Assembly (NCBI RefSeq): GCF_021729845.1
Contig: NZ_CP063397.1
Span: 3,114,001-3,178,000, forward strand
From: Rhizobium sp. SL42
Lineage (GTDB): Bacteria > Pseudomonadota > Alphaproteobacteria > Rhizobiales > Rhizobiaceae
Length of the DNA: 64,000 nt
Direction of reading: 5' to 3'
Shown here in pieces: positions 34,144 through 43,275 of the stretch. The position numbers and the translations under genes were made by a program. Under the pieces are notes generated by a model. It saw only the letters and a list, made by a program, of their open reading frames with translations. It ran no database searches and was not told the DNA's origin. Every line of letters begins with the position of its first letter. Within the stretch, counting starts at the first letter, position 1.

Positions 34144-35169
34144 TTAGCCTCCGATCTTGTCGAGAGTGGCAAGGTCCGGCAGGTCGAAGATCGACATGTC
34201 GGCGCGTTCTGCTGGAGCTTTGGTGCGGATGCCGGCACGCAGCTTGGCAGAGCGGGCGCGCGGATTGATCTCCGCCTCGGCTTCGGTTGCTGCGACCATC
34301 CCCTTGCCGACCGGCTCGAAGGTCGCTGGACGTGCTTCGACCATGGGAAGATGGCGCGAACCTGACGCCTTGCCCGAACGCTCGGAAAAGAATTTCTTGA
34401 CGATGCGATCTTCCAGCGAATGGAAGGTAACAACAACCAGCCGGCCACCGGGCTTCAATGCGCTTTCCGCCGCAAAAAGCGCCTGCGCGAGTTCACCAAG
34501 TTCGTCATTGACAAAGATCCGCAGCGCCTGGAACACGCGTGTCGCCGGATGGATCTTGTCCTTTGCCTTGCGCGGGTTGACCGTCTCTATCAGGTTGGCC
34601 AGCTCGCGCGTCGTCCGGAAGGGTTCGGTCGCACGGCGCTTCTCGATTGCGCGCGCGATACGACCTGCATGCTTCTCCTCACCGAGAAAACCAAAGATGC
34701 GAATGAGGTCGGTCAGCTTGGCCCGATTGACCACATCGGCGGCAGAAACGCCGGAGGACGACATGCGCATGTCGAGCGGTCCGTTGCGTTGAAAAGAAAA
34801 ACCGCGATCAGCCTCATCGATCTGCATCGATGACACGCCGATATCGAGCACGATGCCATCCAGCCCTTCGGCGGGCACGTGCTCGGCAAGCTGGGAAAAC
34901 TGGGTGTGCCGCAGAGACAGACGCCCCTTGCTGGCCTCGACCAGCGACTGACCGGCAGCGATCGCATTAGGATCGCGATCAAGCGCGATTACATCGGCGC
35001 CGGCGCCGAGTATGGCGGTCGTGTAGCCGCCCGCGCCGAAAGTACCATCAAGAATGATCTTGCCCGACTGCGCATCAAGCGCCGCCAGAACTTCCGGGAG
35101 AAGAACCGGAATGTGGCGAACCGGTCCGCCATTGGCATCAGGTTCTCCCTCGCCAAGATTCGCCGCCAT
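34144..35169 (-). CDS. rsmH: 16S rRNA (cytosine-1402-N4)-methyltransferase RsmH (MraW)
   Basis: 341 residues from ATG 35169 (MAANLGEGE). The opening [14 protein letters not shown] motif [20 protein letters not shown] and the late [11 protein letters not shown] are typical of RsmH. It methylates 16S rRNA near the P site and is conserved in dcw clusters. The frame continues upstream to 35811 through mraZ; that extension is not coding. It is separated from mraZ by 17 bp. Confidence 0.97.
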   Translation of the reverse strand: MAANLGEGEPDANGGPVRHIPVLLPEVLAALDAQSGKIILDGTFGAGGYTTAILGAGADVIALDRDPNAIAAGQSLVEASKGRLSLRHTQFSQLAEHVPAEGLDGIVLDIGVSSMQIDEADRGFSFQRNGPLDMRMSSSGVSAADVVNRAKLTDLIRIFGFLGEEKHAGRIARAIEKRRATEPFRTTRELANLIETVNPRKAKDKIHPATRVFQALRIFVNDELGELAQALFAAESALKPGGRLVVVTFHSLEDRIVKKFFSERSGKASGSRHLPMVEARPATFEPVGKGMVAATEAEAEINPRARSAKLRAGIRTKAPAERADMSIFDLPDLATLDKIGG

Positions 35170-35186
35170 TCCGTTTCCCCGTCTTT

Positions 35187-35624
35187 CTAGGTCCGCAGGC
35201 CTCGCTGCCTGACGACCTCTCTGGCCTTCGCCTGCGCCTCGTGAAACGCCTGCGGCTGCCACACTTGAAAATGATCCGATCGACCGACGAAGCAGACCTC
35301 CGAGGAAATCCCCGTAAAATCCCGGATGAACTCCGTCACCATCAGTCGCCCTTCCGCATCGAGTCGCATGAAGACGCCACCACCGTGCAACAGGAGCGAC
35401 ATCTCGTTTGCCTCCAAAGCAAAGGGATCTTCCGCCGCCACCTTCCGCTCGTATCGCTCCAGCAAATCGGGGCCACCGATATTGATTGCCGGATAGACGA
35501 AATCCTGGAGACAATAAAGCTCCTGAATGTCGCGCCCCGCGAGCACGGCACGAAAAGCCGCAGGAACGGAAACCCGCCCCTTCGCATCGATCCTGTTTAT
35601 CGCGTTGGACAGGAAGCGGCTCAT
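35187..35624 (-). CDS. mraZ: Transcriptional regulator MraZ
   Basis: 145 residues with two SpoVT-AbrB-type DNA-binding repeats, each showing the DAKGR / DAEGR signature ([17 protein letters not shown] at the start, [11 protein letters not shown] near residue 90). MraZ is known in other bacteria as a repressor of its own dcw operon through TGGG-repeat operators. ATG 35624 is used; a start at 35660 would add an atypical segment. It is the first gene of the division and wall operon, and the matching repeats are found upstream at 35801-35840. Confidence 0.96.
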   Translation of the reverse strand: MSRFLSNAINRIDAKGRVSVPAAFRAVLAGRDIQELYCLQDFVYPAINIGGPDLLERYERKVAAEDPFALEANEMSLLLHGGGVFMRLDAEGRLMVTEFIRDFTGISSEVCFVGRSDHFQVWQPQAFHEAQAKAREVVRQRGLRT

Positions 35625-35800
35625 GGCAATCGACCGACTTCCTCCTCGACAGGAAGCCACTGATCGGCCTCCGGAAACTGGTTACGCCAACCGCTGACAA
35701 CCCGGCAGCCAGTCCTTCTGCATTGCGCACCGCATTGCTGAACTGCCTGCCTGAATTCTGGGCTTTCGGGGCAAAATCAACCCCTTCAACGGCATGCATT

Positions 35801-35840
35801 TGGGATACCATGGGACACTATGGGCGTCAATGGGAACGGA
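35801..35840. promoter_or_regulatory. Probable MraZ operator: four TGGG repeats at 10-bp spacing
   Basis: On the plus strand TGGGATACCA, TGGGACACTA, TGGGCGTCAA and TGGGAACGGA occur as four exact 10-bp steps starting at 35801, 35811, 35821 and 35831. Known MraZ operators are TGGGN repeats separated by five bases, which is the same 10-bp period. The block is about 175-215 bp upstream of the mraZ ATG. That the local MraZ binds it is inferred. Confidence 0.85.
35802..35830 (-). promoter_or_regulatory. Candidate mraZ promoter overlapping the operator
   Basis: On the minus strand TTGACG (35825-35830) and TATCCC (35802-35807) are 17 bases apart, a fair housekeeping-sigma promoter. Both hexamers lie within the TGGG repeat block, so MraZ binding would block RNA polymerase. 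No transcription start data are available. Confidence 0.5.
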
Positions 35841-36048
35841 CTGGCGGAACCCCTTTCAGGATTCAATCATTGATAGGCTGTTAAGCTTAACGAAAGGTTA
35901 GAAAGGGCTGGGAACACGACGCTTTCCGGAATGAGGCGCGACGCATCCAAAATGGATGTGAATGAGTTTTATATCGGCGATTTCAGCAACTTGGCTGATT
36001 TTTCACGCCCACGCCCAAACCTGCCCAGCGACAGAGGGAAAAGAATTT

Positions 36049-36469
36049 GCCAGTTGGCCTGTAAGCCGGGTTCTGTATGGCTCCGGTTGCCCGGAACGTG
36101 GCAGCCATTCATCTGGGACAGCATTTGCACGCTGCCTCTCGCAACCCACCCGGATGACTGGCCCGGAAACAGGCTGTGGTGGCGCTTTCGCGTCACCCGC
36201 GTCATCCCTATTCGGTCTTGCTCCCGGTGGGGTTTACCATGCCGTCCCTGTTGCCAGCGACGCGGTGGGCTCTTACCCCACCCTTTCACCCTTACCTCGC
36301 AGCGCCCAATGCAGAGCATCGAACAATCGAGGCGGTTTCCTCTCTGTGGCACTTTCCCTAGGGTCGCCCCCGCCGGACGTTATCCGGCACCGTGTTTCCG
36401 TGGAGCCCGGACTTTCCTCCCCTTACCGTCTTTCGACATTGGTAAAGCGCGGCTGCCCGGCCAACTGGC
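36049..36469 (-). ncRNA. rnpB: RNase P RNA (class A)
   Basis: The catalytic RNA that trims tRNA 5' ends. On the minus strand the conserved GAGGAAAGTCCGGGCTCC (about 36402-36420) lies near the 5' end and ACAGAACCCGGCTTACAGGCC near the 3' end. The two ends pair as an 11-bp P1 helix: GCCAGTTGGCC (36459-36469) with GGCCAACTGGC (36049-36059). Other canonical blocks such as GGTAAACCCCACC and AGACCGAATAGGG are present between. The length of about 421 nt fits alphaproteobacterial RNase P RNA. Ends are set at P1 and may be off by several bases. Confidence 0.95.
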
Positions 36470-36476
36470 ATGGCGT

Positions 36477-36505
36477 CCTTAAACGACAGAGACGGCGAAA
36501 GCCAA
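36477..36505 (-). promoter_or_regulatory. Candidate rnpB promoter
   Basis: Minus-strand TTGGCT (36500-36505) and TTAAGG (36477-36482) are separated by 17 bases, and the expected start, seven bases beyond, coincides with the 5' strand of P1. Both hexamers deviate from consensus, so this is a positional inference. Confidence 0.45.
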
Positions 36506-36547
36506 CAAAAACATAAGCGCGGCACGCGCTTGCCCGGATTTGGTGAA

Positions 36548-37738
36548 TCAGTCTCTGAAGGTGGGAGAAAAAACGGCACCGTAGGCATCGTCCTGGATGG
36601 CACCGTGCTGGAGCAATTCCGCCCCGAGCCTGCCGATTTCGTCCGAACTCTTTGCCGCAGCCCCGCAACCGCCTGTCAGAACGGCAATCCGGTCGCTAGC
36701 AAAGCCGACGGCCGGATAATTGTCCGGCGTGAACGAGGTCACGCAGGCCGCCATGCTGACCCGCGCCTCCGCAAGGCTCGGCACGATCTGCCCGACAATT
36801 CGCTTGAGATGGTCACGCGTCGTCTCGCGCCCACCGCGACGAAACCACGCGCGCACCTCCGGCTCCGTTGCCAGCAGCAAGTCGTCGGGATCTCCGCCGA
36901 TCTTGAGATAGGTACGGCCATCGGGATAACGCACCGGCGGCAGCAGATAGATGTGGTCACGCGGATTGTCGGGCTGGTGGATCAGTGACGGCATGCCCGC
37001 ATAATCGGCAAGGGCAGCGTCGGCGATCTCGAAGAAAGCGACCGTTCGTCCATAGACCGACAAATGAACGGGACGCGGCAAGAGATTCGCAGCTATGGAG
37101 AAACCACCGGCGGCCACCAGGACCTTTTCGGCGCTGAACTCCCTGCAATCGTCTGTGGTAACGATCGCCAGTCCAGCCTCTTCCCGGATCGCAACCGCGG
37201 CATGACGGACAAGCGTGGCACCGGCCGTTTCGGCCAGCACGCTCTGCGCCGCGACAAGCTTGCGCGGATTGATATATCCGGCATTGGTGCCTTCGAAGAC
37301 ACCCTCGCAGCCCAGGCCGAATTCGAAATAACCGAAGCGGCTTTTCAGCTCAGCATCCGTCAGCATCTCGGTCTCGACGCCGAGCGTATTGGCCGCCGCT
37401 TCGATCTGGGAGATATACGGATCCGCCCCGCCACGTTTCGGCCCGACGATGAGGCAACCGACCTCCTCGTAGAAGTCGACGCCACTCTCTGCAGCGAGCG
37501 CACCGTAGCGGGCGATCGAACGGTTGGCGAGCCGTGCCCAGACTGGATCGGAATCAATGGTCCGGGTTATGCGCGCCTCGTCATAGTGACTGGCAAAGAC
37601 ACCACGATGGGTGGACCAGTTCGCCGGCTCGTCCGGACCGATGATCGCCACCCCTTCGCTCGACCCAGCCAGGTAACGCGCAGCCGCTGCACCCATCATG
37701 CCGCGCCCGACGACGATCGACTTGAAACGTTCCACCAT
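36548..37738 (-). CDS. FAD-dependent amine oxidase, sarcosine oxidase / SolA-like
   Basis: 396 residues of the D-amino-acid-oxidase fold. The dinucleotide loop VVGRGMMGAAAA is at residues 9-20. Near the C-terminus Cys332 in ACVTSFTPDNYP matches the position of the cysteine that binds FAD covalently in monomeric sarcosine oxidase and N-methyltryptophan oxidase. It probably oxidises a secondary amine or amino acid to give hydrogen peroxide; the exact substrate is unknown. It is transcribed toward rnpB and is not part of the dcw operon. Confidence 0.85.
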   Translation of the reverse strand: MVERFKSIVVGRGMMGAAAARYLAGSSEGVAIIGPDEPANWSTHRGVFASHYDEARITRTIDSDPVWARLANRSIARYGALAAESGVDFYEEVGCLIVGPKRGGADPYISQIEAAANTLGVETEMLTDAELKSRFGYFEFGLGCEGVFEGTNAGYINPRKLVAAQSVLAETAGATLVRHAAVAIREEAGLAIVTTDDCREFSAEKVLVAAGGFSIAANLLPRPVHLSVYGRTVAFFEIADAALADYAGMPSLIHQPDNPRDHIYLLPPVRYPDGRTYLKIGGDPDDLLLATEPEVRAWFRRGGRETTRDHLKRIVGQIVPSLAEARVSMAACVTSFTPDNYPAVGFASDRIAVLTGGCGAAAKSSDEIGRLGAELLQHGAIQDDAYGAVFSPTFRD

Positions 37739-37826
37739 ATGTTGCCACCCAACGCTTGTTCAGTCCTTGGATAGCATGACCGAACGCCCTGTCCAGCCAG
37801 GTGCGATCATCGGCCACAGGAGATCG

Positions 37827-38351
37827 TCACGTCCCGATCAGGGCAAGCACCTTGCCGCAATAGCGCTTTGATACCGGGTTCATGCGCTTGGCGCCGTGAC
37901 CGGCATTGTAGCGCAGGATGGTGCTGCAGGTTTCGCCATTGCCAAGATCATGCGCCTTGGAGAGATACTTCATGCCATAGCGGATATTGGTCTCGGGATC
38001 ATAAAGCCCCTTCTTCGTGCCGTTATAGCCCATGTAGCGCGCGGTGGCAGGCTTGATCTGCATCAGCCCGATTTCACCGGCGCTGCCGCGTGCCTTCGGA
38101 TTGAAGTTGCTCTCGATACGAACGACGGCATGCGCCAGTTCGACCGGCACGCCATACTGCTTGGCATATTTGGAAATGATCGAGCCGTAAGGGCTCTTGG
38201 AAAACGCCGGAGCGGCCGGGAAGCCAGCGTCACGGGTAACCGTCTTCAGAGGCATTTTGAAACGACCTTCGTCGTCTCCGGCAAGCGCCGCCTGGGTGTG
38301 GGACAAAAGGATAGCGAGGCATGCCGCAGCAGCAACGAGTCGTCTGTTCAT
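37827..38351 (-). CDS. Soluble lytic transglycosylase (SLT domain)
   Basis: 174 residues. A Sec signal peptide (about residues 1-24, ending ALAG) is followed by a compact SLT domain with catalytic Glu80 in RIESNFNP, then GLMQIKPATA and RYNAGHG. It cleaves the MurNAc-GlcNAc bond with formation of an anhydro end. At this length it is a minimal enzyme without extra binding domains. Two Cys residues in the C-terminal part (about 142, 164) might pair in the periplasm. Confidence 0.9.
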   Translation of the reverse strand: MNRRLVAAAACLAILLSHTQAALAGDDEGRFKMPLKTVTRDAGFPAAPAFSKSPYGSIISKYAKQYGVPVELAHAVVRIESNFNPKARGSAGEIGLMQIKPATARYMGYNGTKKGLYDPETNIRYGMKYLSKAHDLGNGETCSTILRYNAGHGAKRMNPVSKRYCGKVLALIGT

Positions 38352-38607
38352 GAAAAGGTCAGTCTCCTACAAAGGCAGGTCATCCGCGCACTTCGAAGCG
38401 GACGCAATCCTTCGGCGTCGCGAGCCCACCGGGACTCGCCGAACCATGCCTTTATGTTGATGTTTGCGACCGGCTCCGAAGAGTTCCACGCCGCTGTTCA
38501 GCCCGCTCTTTAGACCGGCTCATTAAGGAAATCGTATGGCACTGCAACAAATCGGCCCGCCAGACGTTGTCTCAAGGGTCGCCGCCGGCATGGTCCGGGA
38601 GATGGAT

Positions 38608-39369
38608 TCAGGAAAATCGCGGCAGGCTGGTCAGCAGGCGATGAAGCGTCTCGATGGTCGAGCTGTCGGCAATACCGTCAACCTTGACGGGTCTGAAATG
38701 GCGCTGGAATGCAGCTACGACGCCTTCGGTTTCAGCACCGTAATCACCTGTGATCTCAACGCCGTAACCATAGATCGACAGCATCGACTGCAACGCCTCG
38801 ACCGGTTGCCCCTGGTCGCCCCGCTGGAAAAAGCGCCCACCGCCGAGAGGGGCCGGCTCGACCCAGTGGCCGATACCCGCTTGATACAGGGTGGACCATG
38901 GGAAATTTTCACCCGGATCGACCTTGCGAACAGGGGCCACATCGGAGTGTGCCAACACTCTTTCGGGGGCAATATCGTGCCTTTTGACGCATTCGCGACA
39001 CAATTCGATCAGGGATTCGATCTGCCGGGCGGGGTAGTCGGGCAGCCCTGCCGGGTGCCCGGCATTGGCGATCTCGATGCCGATCGAGCGCGAATTGATA
39101 TCCGTCTCGCCCGCCCACGAACTCTTGCCTGCATGCCAGGCGCGGCGATCTTCCGGCACCATCTGCACCACCCGACCGTCCTCATGCACGATGTAATGGC
39201 TCGACACCTGGCTTTCCGGATTGCACAGCCAGGCCTGCGCACCCTCGCCTGTCGGCATGCCGGTATAGTGAAGCAGCAGAATGTCGGGACGGGTCACGCC
39301 AATGCGCTCGCCGTGATTGGGCGACGCAACCACCTCTGCGAGGCGGCATTCAGCGGAAAAGGAGGTCAT
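38608..39369 (-). CDS. N-acetylmuramoyl-L-alanine amidase, AmiD-like
   Basis: 253 residues. An amidase_2 domain carries the zinc ligands His34 (LLLHYTG), His141 (VLAHSDV) and Asp151 (RKVDPGENFPW), and a C-terminal peptidoglycan-binding domain (about 180-250). It cuts the amide between MurNAc and L-Ala, probably acting on turnover products. No signal peptide is visible at the annotated ATG, so it may act in the cytoplasm like AmpD. The ATG overlaps the djlA stop, indicating co-translation. Confidence 0.92.
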   Translation of the reverse strand: MTSFSAECRLAEVVASPNHGERIGVTRPDILLLHYTGMPTGEGAQAWLCNPESQVSSHYIVHEDGRVVQMVPEDRRAWHAGKSSWAGETDINSRSIGIEIANAGHPAGLPDYPARQIESLIELCRECVKRHDIAPERVLAHSDVAPVRKVDPGENFPWSTLYQAGIGHWVEPAPLGGGRFFQRGDQGQPVEALQSMLSIYGYGVEITGDYGAETEGVVAAFQRHFRPVKVDGIADSSTIETLHRLLTSLPRFS

Positions 39370-40103
39370 GCTGCCCGGCGTGCTTTTTCGATCGCCGAAT
39401 AGGCAGCGTTGAACTTGGCCATCCGATGATTGGCAACGGAGTGGAATTCAGCCGGGATGCCGCGTGCATGCAGCCGGTCCGGATGATGCTCGGCAGCCAG
39501 CGAGCGATAGCGCTTGCGGATCGTCGCAAAGTCGTCGGAAGGCTGGACACCGAGCACGCCATAGGGATCGCCATCGAGGTGGATATGCCGCTCGGTGATC
39601 ATCGCAAAGCGTTCTTCTGGAACGGCAAAGATCTCGGCGATCCTGGCAAGGAACGCCATCTCGGTTTCATGCACCAGTCCATCCGCCTTGGCGATATGGA
39701 ACAATGCGTCGATGATATCCTCGAGCACCGGGCAGAAGTTGTCGCAGGTCCGGCACATGTTGGCGAGGTTCTTGGCATAGGTCTCGAAACCAGCCACGTC
39801 CTGGCGCGCCAGATTGTAGAGACGGGCAACGTTGCGCGCTTCTTCCGGCGGAAAATCGAAGATCTTGCGGAAGGCATCGACTTCGGCAACGGAGACAACG
39901 CCGTCGGCCTTGGCCATCTTTGCAGAGAGAGCGATGATCGCAACAGAGAATGAAACACGACGGCGGGTTTCGGGGTCGCCTTCGAAGACGGTCCGGATGG
40001 CCTCGATCATTCCATGCAGCGCGCTGCCCGCAGCATCACCGATCGCGCCGAGCAAACGGTCCCAGAATGACGATATCTGCTCGCAGGCGAAATCAAAAAT
40101 CAT
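39366..40103 (-). CDS. djlA: DnaJ-like co-chaperone DjlA/TerB-domain protein
   Basis: 245 residues from ATG 40103 (MIFDFACEQ). A TerB-like helical domain (about 50-160) precedes a C-terminal J domain (about 178-240) that contains the HPD tripeptide in AEHHPDRLH, which stimulates DnaK. Unlike E. coli DjlA there is no clear N-terminal transmembrane helix, only an amphipathic start. The stop overlaps the amidase start. A longer frame to 40160 lacks support. Confidence 0.85.
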   Translation of the reverse strand: MIFDFACEQISSFWDRLLGAIGDAAGSALHGMIEAIRTVFEGDPETRRRVSFSVAIIALSAKMAKADGVVSVAEVDAFRKIFDFPPEEARNVARLYNLARQDVAGFETYAKNLANMCRTCDNFCPVLEDIIDALFHIAKADGLVHETEMAFLARIAEIFAVPEERFAMITERHIHLDGDPYGVLGVQPSDDFATIRKRYRSLAAEHHPDRLHARGIPAEFHSVANHRMAKFNAAYSAIEKARRAA

Positions 40104-40281
40104 GGCGCGACCTTGACCAAATATCGGCCAAAAAGCAACCCGACACCGGCCCTGCGGCATTAAACTTTATTCATGTTCGGTTGCGAATTGCTGAACCAGG
40201 ACGACGATTTACATTCCCGCAATTGATTGGACTATTCACCGAGCGCATGCGAGCAGCCGTCAAACATTCCCGGTGGAACTT

Positions 40282-41157
40282 ATGCAAACAGACATTTCCA
40301 AAGGCGCGCTCGGTCTCGGTCTCGGTGCGATCGGCGTCACGATGTTCGGCCTGACCCTGCCCATGACCCATCTCGCTCTCCAGGGCTTCTCGCCGGAAGT
40401 CATCACATTCGGCCGCGCCGTCATCGCGACCACGGCCGCCGGTCTTGCCCTTCTGGCGCTTGGCAAACGCTTGCCCGCTAGTGCATTTCCGACGCTTTTC
40501 GTCGCCGGCCTCTGTCTCGTTTACGGCTTCCCGATCTTTTCATCGATCGCCATGCAGACCCTGCCCGCCGGCCACGGCGGCGTGGTGCTCGGCCTTCTGC
40601 CGCTGCTGACGTCCATCTTTGCGGTGATCGTCGACGGCGAGCGACCAAGCCCGCTCTTCTGGGCCTGCGGCCTGACGGGTGCCGGTCTTGTCGCGGTATT
40701 TTCGATAAGACAGAACGGCTTCCAGCTGGAGATCGGCGACCTCTGGCTTTTTGCCGCTGCTGTCTCTGCCTCCTTCGGCTATGTGCTGTCCGCCCGCCTC
40801 GCCCGCAATCTGTCCGGCTGGGAGGTGATATCCTGGGCTCTCGTGGTGACCTTGCCGATATCGCTTGTTGGCCTCGCCCTGACCACCGCAAATGGCGTTC
40901 ATGCGCCCGACCAGGCCGCCATCGGCGCCCTGCTCTATCATGGCCTGATCTCGATGTTTGGCGGCTTCATTTTCTGGAATGCCGGTCTCGCCATCGGCGG
41001 AATTGCCAAGGTTGCGCAGATCCAGTTGATGCAGACGTTTGTCACCTTGGCCTTTTCCACAATCTTGCTCGGCGAGCAGATCGGGATTGAAACGATTATA
41101 TTTGCTCTTGCGGTTGCCTTCGTCGTCTGGCTCGGCCGAAAGGCCCGTTTTTCTTGA
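40282..41157 (+). CDS. EamA/DMT-family transporter
   Basis: 291 residues with about ten transmembrane segments arranged as two EamA repeats. Substrates of this family (amino acids, metabolites, drugs) cannot be told from sequence. ATG 40282 has GGTGGA five bases upstream; a GTG at 40273 is in frame. It is divergent from djlA. The protein ends with a short basic tail and a T-rich run follows the stop. Confidence 0.88.
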   Translation: MQTDISKGALGLGLGAIGVTMFGLTLPMTHLALQGFSPEVITFGRAVIATTAAGLALLALGKRLPASAFPTLFVAGLCLVYGFPIFSSIAMQTLPAGHGGVVLGLLPLLTSIFAVIVDGERPSPLFWACGLTGAGLVAVFSIRQNGFQLEIGDLWLFAAAVSASFGYVLSARLARNLSGWEVISWALVVTLPISLVGLALTTANGVHAPDQAAIGALLYHGLISMFGGFIFWNAGLAIGGIAKVAQIQLMQTFVTLAFSTILLGEQIGIETIIFALAVAFVVWLGRKARFS

Positions 41158-41250
41158 TTTTTTGGCTTTACAGCCCGCGCTGACTGTCGCATCCATTCGA
41201 CCGGAAACGTCATGAAGACGGCACTGCCGGACGGTGCCCAAGGAGGATCG

Positions 41251-42465
41251 ATGGCCAAACAGAAAGTTGCAATGTTGACCGCCGGTGGCCTAGCGCCTTG
41301 CCTCTCGTCCGCCGTCGGCGGCCTGATCGAGCGCTACAACGACATCGCCCCCGATATCGAGATGATCGCCTACAAGTCCGGCTATCGCGGCCTGCTGATG
41401 GACTACAAGATCGAGATCAACCAGGACATGCGCGAGAAGGCGTATCTGCTGCACCGCTACGGCGGTTCGCCGATCGGCAACAGCCGCGTCAAGCTCACCA
41501 ATACCGCCGATTGCGTCAAGCGCGGCCTCGTCAAGGAAGGCGAAAATCCGCTGCGCGTCGCAGCCGAACGCCTGGCGAACGACGGCGTGACGATCCTTCA
41601 CACCATCGGCGGCGACGACACCAACACCACGGCAGCCGACCTGGCGGCCTATCTCGGCGCCCATGGCTACGACCTGACCGTCGTCGGCTTGCCCAAGACC
41701 GTTGACAACGACGTCGTTCCGATCAGGCAATCACTCGGCGCCTGGACGGCCGCCGATGTTGGTGCCCGCTTCTTCGACCACGTGTCCAACGAACAGAGCG
41801 CCGCACCGCGCTCGCTCGTCATTCATGAGGTGATGGGCCGCCATTGCGGCTGGCTGACGGCGGCAACCGCCCGCGCATACATCCAGCGCACCAAAAACAA
41901 CGAATATATCGACGGCTTCATGATGAACCAGGAGCTGAAGAACATCGATGGCCTCTATCTGCCTGAAACCCATTTCGATATGCATGCCGAAGCTGCACGC
42001 CTGAAGGAGATCATGGACCGTACCGGCTTTGTCACGCTCTTCGTTTCCGAAGGCGCCTGCCTCGACGAAATCGTCGCCGAACGCGAAGCTTCCGGAGAAG
42101 AGGTCAAGCGCGATGCTTTCGGCCATGTGAAGATCGACACGATCAATGTCGGCAACTGGTTCCAGAAGCAATTTGCCAAACTGCTCGATGCCGAGCGCTC
42201 GATGGTGCAGAAATCCGGTTATTTCGCCCGCTCCGCTCCGGCAAACGCCGAGGACCTGCGCCTGATCCAGAGCATGGTCGATCTCGCCGTGGAAAGCGGA
42301 TTGAACAAGATTTCCGGCGTGACCGGCCACGACGAAGACCAGGGTGGAAAACTTCGCACCATCGAATTTCCGCGCATCAAGGGAGGCAAGGCCTTCGATC
42401 TGTCGACCCCATGGTTCAAGGAAGTGATGGATTATTTGGGCCAGAAGTACCATCCTGTGAATTGA
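41251..42465 (+). CDS. pfp: Pyrophosphate--fructose-6-phosphate 1-phosphotransferase
   Basis: 404 residues of the phosphofructokinase fold. GGDD at 120-123 replaces the GGDG of ATP-using enzymes, and Lys149 in PKTVDND together suggest pyrophosphate rather than ATP as donor; Asp152 is the catalytic base, and MGRHCGWL binds fructose 6-phosphate. It interconverts fructose 6-phosphate and fructose 1,6-bisphosphate in a reversible step. ATG 41251 follows an AGGAGG ribosome binding site; the in-frame ATG at 41212 does not. Confidence 0.94.
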   Translation: MAKQKVAMLTAGGLAPCLSSAVGGLIERYNDIAPDIEMIAYKSGYRGLLMDYKIEINQDMREKAYLLHRYGGSPIGNSRVKLTNTADCVKRGLVKEGENPLRVAAERLANDGVTILHTIGGDDTNTTAADLAAYLGAHGYDLTVVGLPKTVDNDVVPIRQSLGAWTAADVGARFFDHVSNEQSAAPRSLVIHEVMGRHCGWLTAATARAYIQRTKNNEYIDGFMMNQELKNIDGLYLPETHFDMHAEAARLKEIMDRTGFVTLFVSEGACLDEIVAEREASGEEVKRDAFGHVKIDTINVGNWFQKQFAKLLDAERSMVQKSGYFARSAPANAEDLRLIQSMVDLAVESGLNKISGVTGHDEDQGGKLRTIEFPRIKGGKAFDLSTPWFKEVMDYLGQKYHPVN

Positions 42466-42512
42466 CCTTCGGAGCGAAAGCTGGCTTCCTCTCCTGAGGA
42501 GGAGTGAGTTCT

Positions 42513-43148
42513 ATGTCCAATGAAACCTGGCTCGCATTCGTGGCTGCGTCGGCGGTCGTTCTTGCCATTCCCGGACCATCGGTGCAGCAGGTCATCTCCT
42601 ATGCGCTCGGCCACGGCCGCAAGACGGCGTTCGCCACGGTGATCGGCGTGGCACTGGGCCACATGGTGGTGATGTCAGCCTCGCTTGCAGGGCTGACCGC
42701 CCTGCTCTCCAATTCGCCCGCGACCTTTGCCGTGGTCAGATGGATCGGCGCCGGATACCTAGTCTACTTGGGCATTCGCCTTTGGCGCGCGCCTGTAGGT
42801 AAGGGACCGATTGCCGACAATGACAATCTTCCGCAAGAAAAGCCGCTGAAGATCGTCGCCCACTGCTTCACGGTGACGGCGCTCACCCCCAGGAGCATCG
42901 TCTTTTTCGTCGCATTCCTGCCACAATTCCTGACGTCTTCCGCACTCGGTTTCGAACAGGCGTCAATGCTCGTCGCGACCTTTGTCACCCTGTCGATTGC
43001 CAGCTCGATTACCTATGTGCTCGCCGCCGCAAAAGCCCGGCAATACATCCGCAAACGCTCGGTTCGCAGGACAGCGAAGCATGGCGGCGGCACCGTCTTG
43101 ATCTCGGCAGGAGCCGTCACGGCGGGCTATCGCAAGATCGCCGCCTGA
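42513..43148 (+). CDS. LysE/RhtB-family amino acid exporter
   Basis: 211 residues with about six hydrophobic segments. The N-terminal segment VVLAIPGPSVQQVISYALGHG contains the family PGP motif. Members export amino acids such as lysine, threonine or homoserine lactones. ATG 42513 is spaced about 10 bases from GGAGG; GTG 42504 would be too close to it. It follows pfp by 47 bp on the same strand, but a functional link is not evident. Confidence 0.88.
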   Translation: MSNETWLAFVAASAVVLAIPGPSVQQVISYALGHGRKTAFATVIGVALGHMVVMSASLAGLTALLSNSPATFAVVRWIGAGYLVYLGIRLWRAPVGKGPIADNDNLPQEKPLKIVAHCFTVTALTPRSIVFFVAFLPQFLTSSALGFEQASMLVATFVTLSIASSITYVLAAAKARQYIRKRSVRRTAKHGGGTVLISAGAVTAGYRKIAA

Positions 43149-43275
43149 CGCCCGAGAGAGGCCGATTTCGCCGAGCGCTTGCCGCAAGGGCCGGCATGCA
43201 TTAATAAATGGAAATCTTAACGGTCGGTGATTTGCTTCGTCACCGGTCGCCTGCAGCGTGAAAACGGATAGTGGC

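Larger units (their letters stand above)
35625..36048. other. 424-bp non-coding leader/promoter region of mraZ
   Basis: No credible gene lies here. The half nearest mraZ would be a leader of about 170 nt. The middle carries the TGGG repeats and candidate promoter described separately. At about 35881-35890 there is a TTAAGCTTAA palindrome. The part next to the RNase P RNA is AT-richer and shows no clear terminator; a short TTCTTTT run (minus strand) follows the RNA 3' end directly. Confidence 0.6.

Noticed and set aside
35170..35811. A long N-terminal extension of rsmH
   Set aside because: It runs antiparallel in frame with mraZ coding sequence and gives an Arg/Gly-rich peptide; RsmH homology begins at 35169.
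35931..36516. Two overlapping plus-strand open frames of 180-odd codons
   Set aside because: They lie over the RNase P RNA gene, whose conserved blocks and pairing P1 ends explain the sequence; their codon use and protein content look random.
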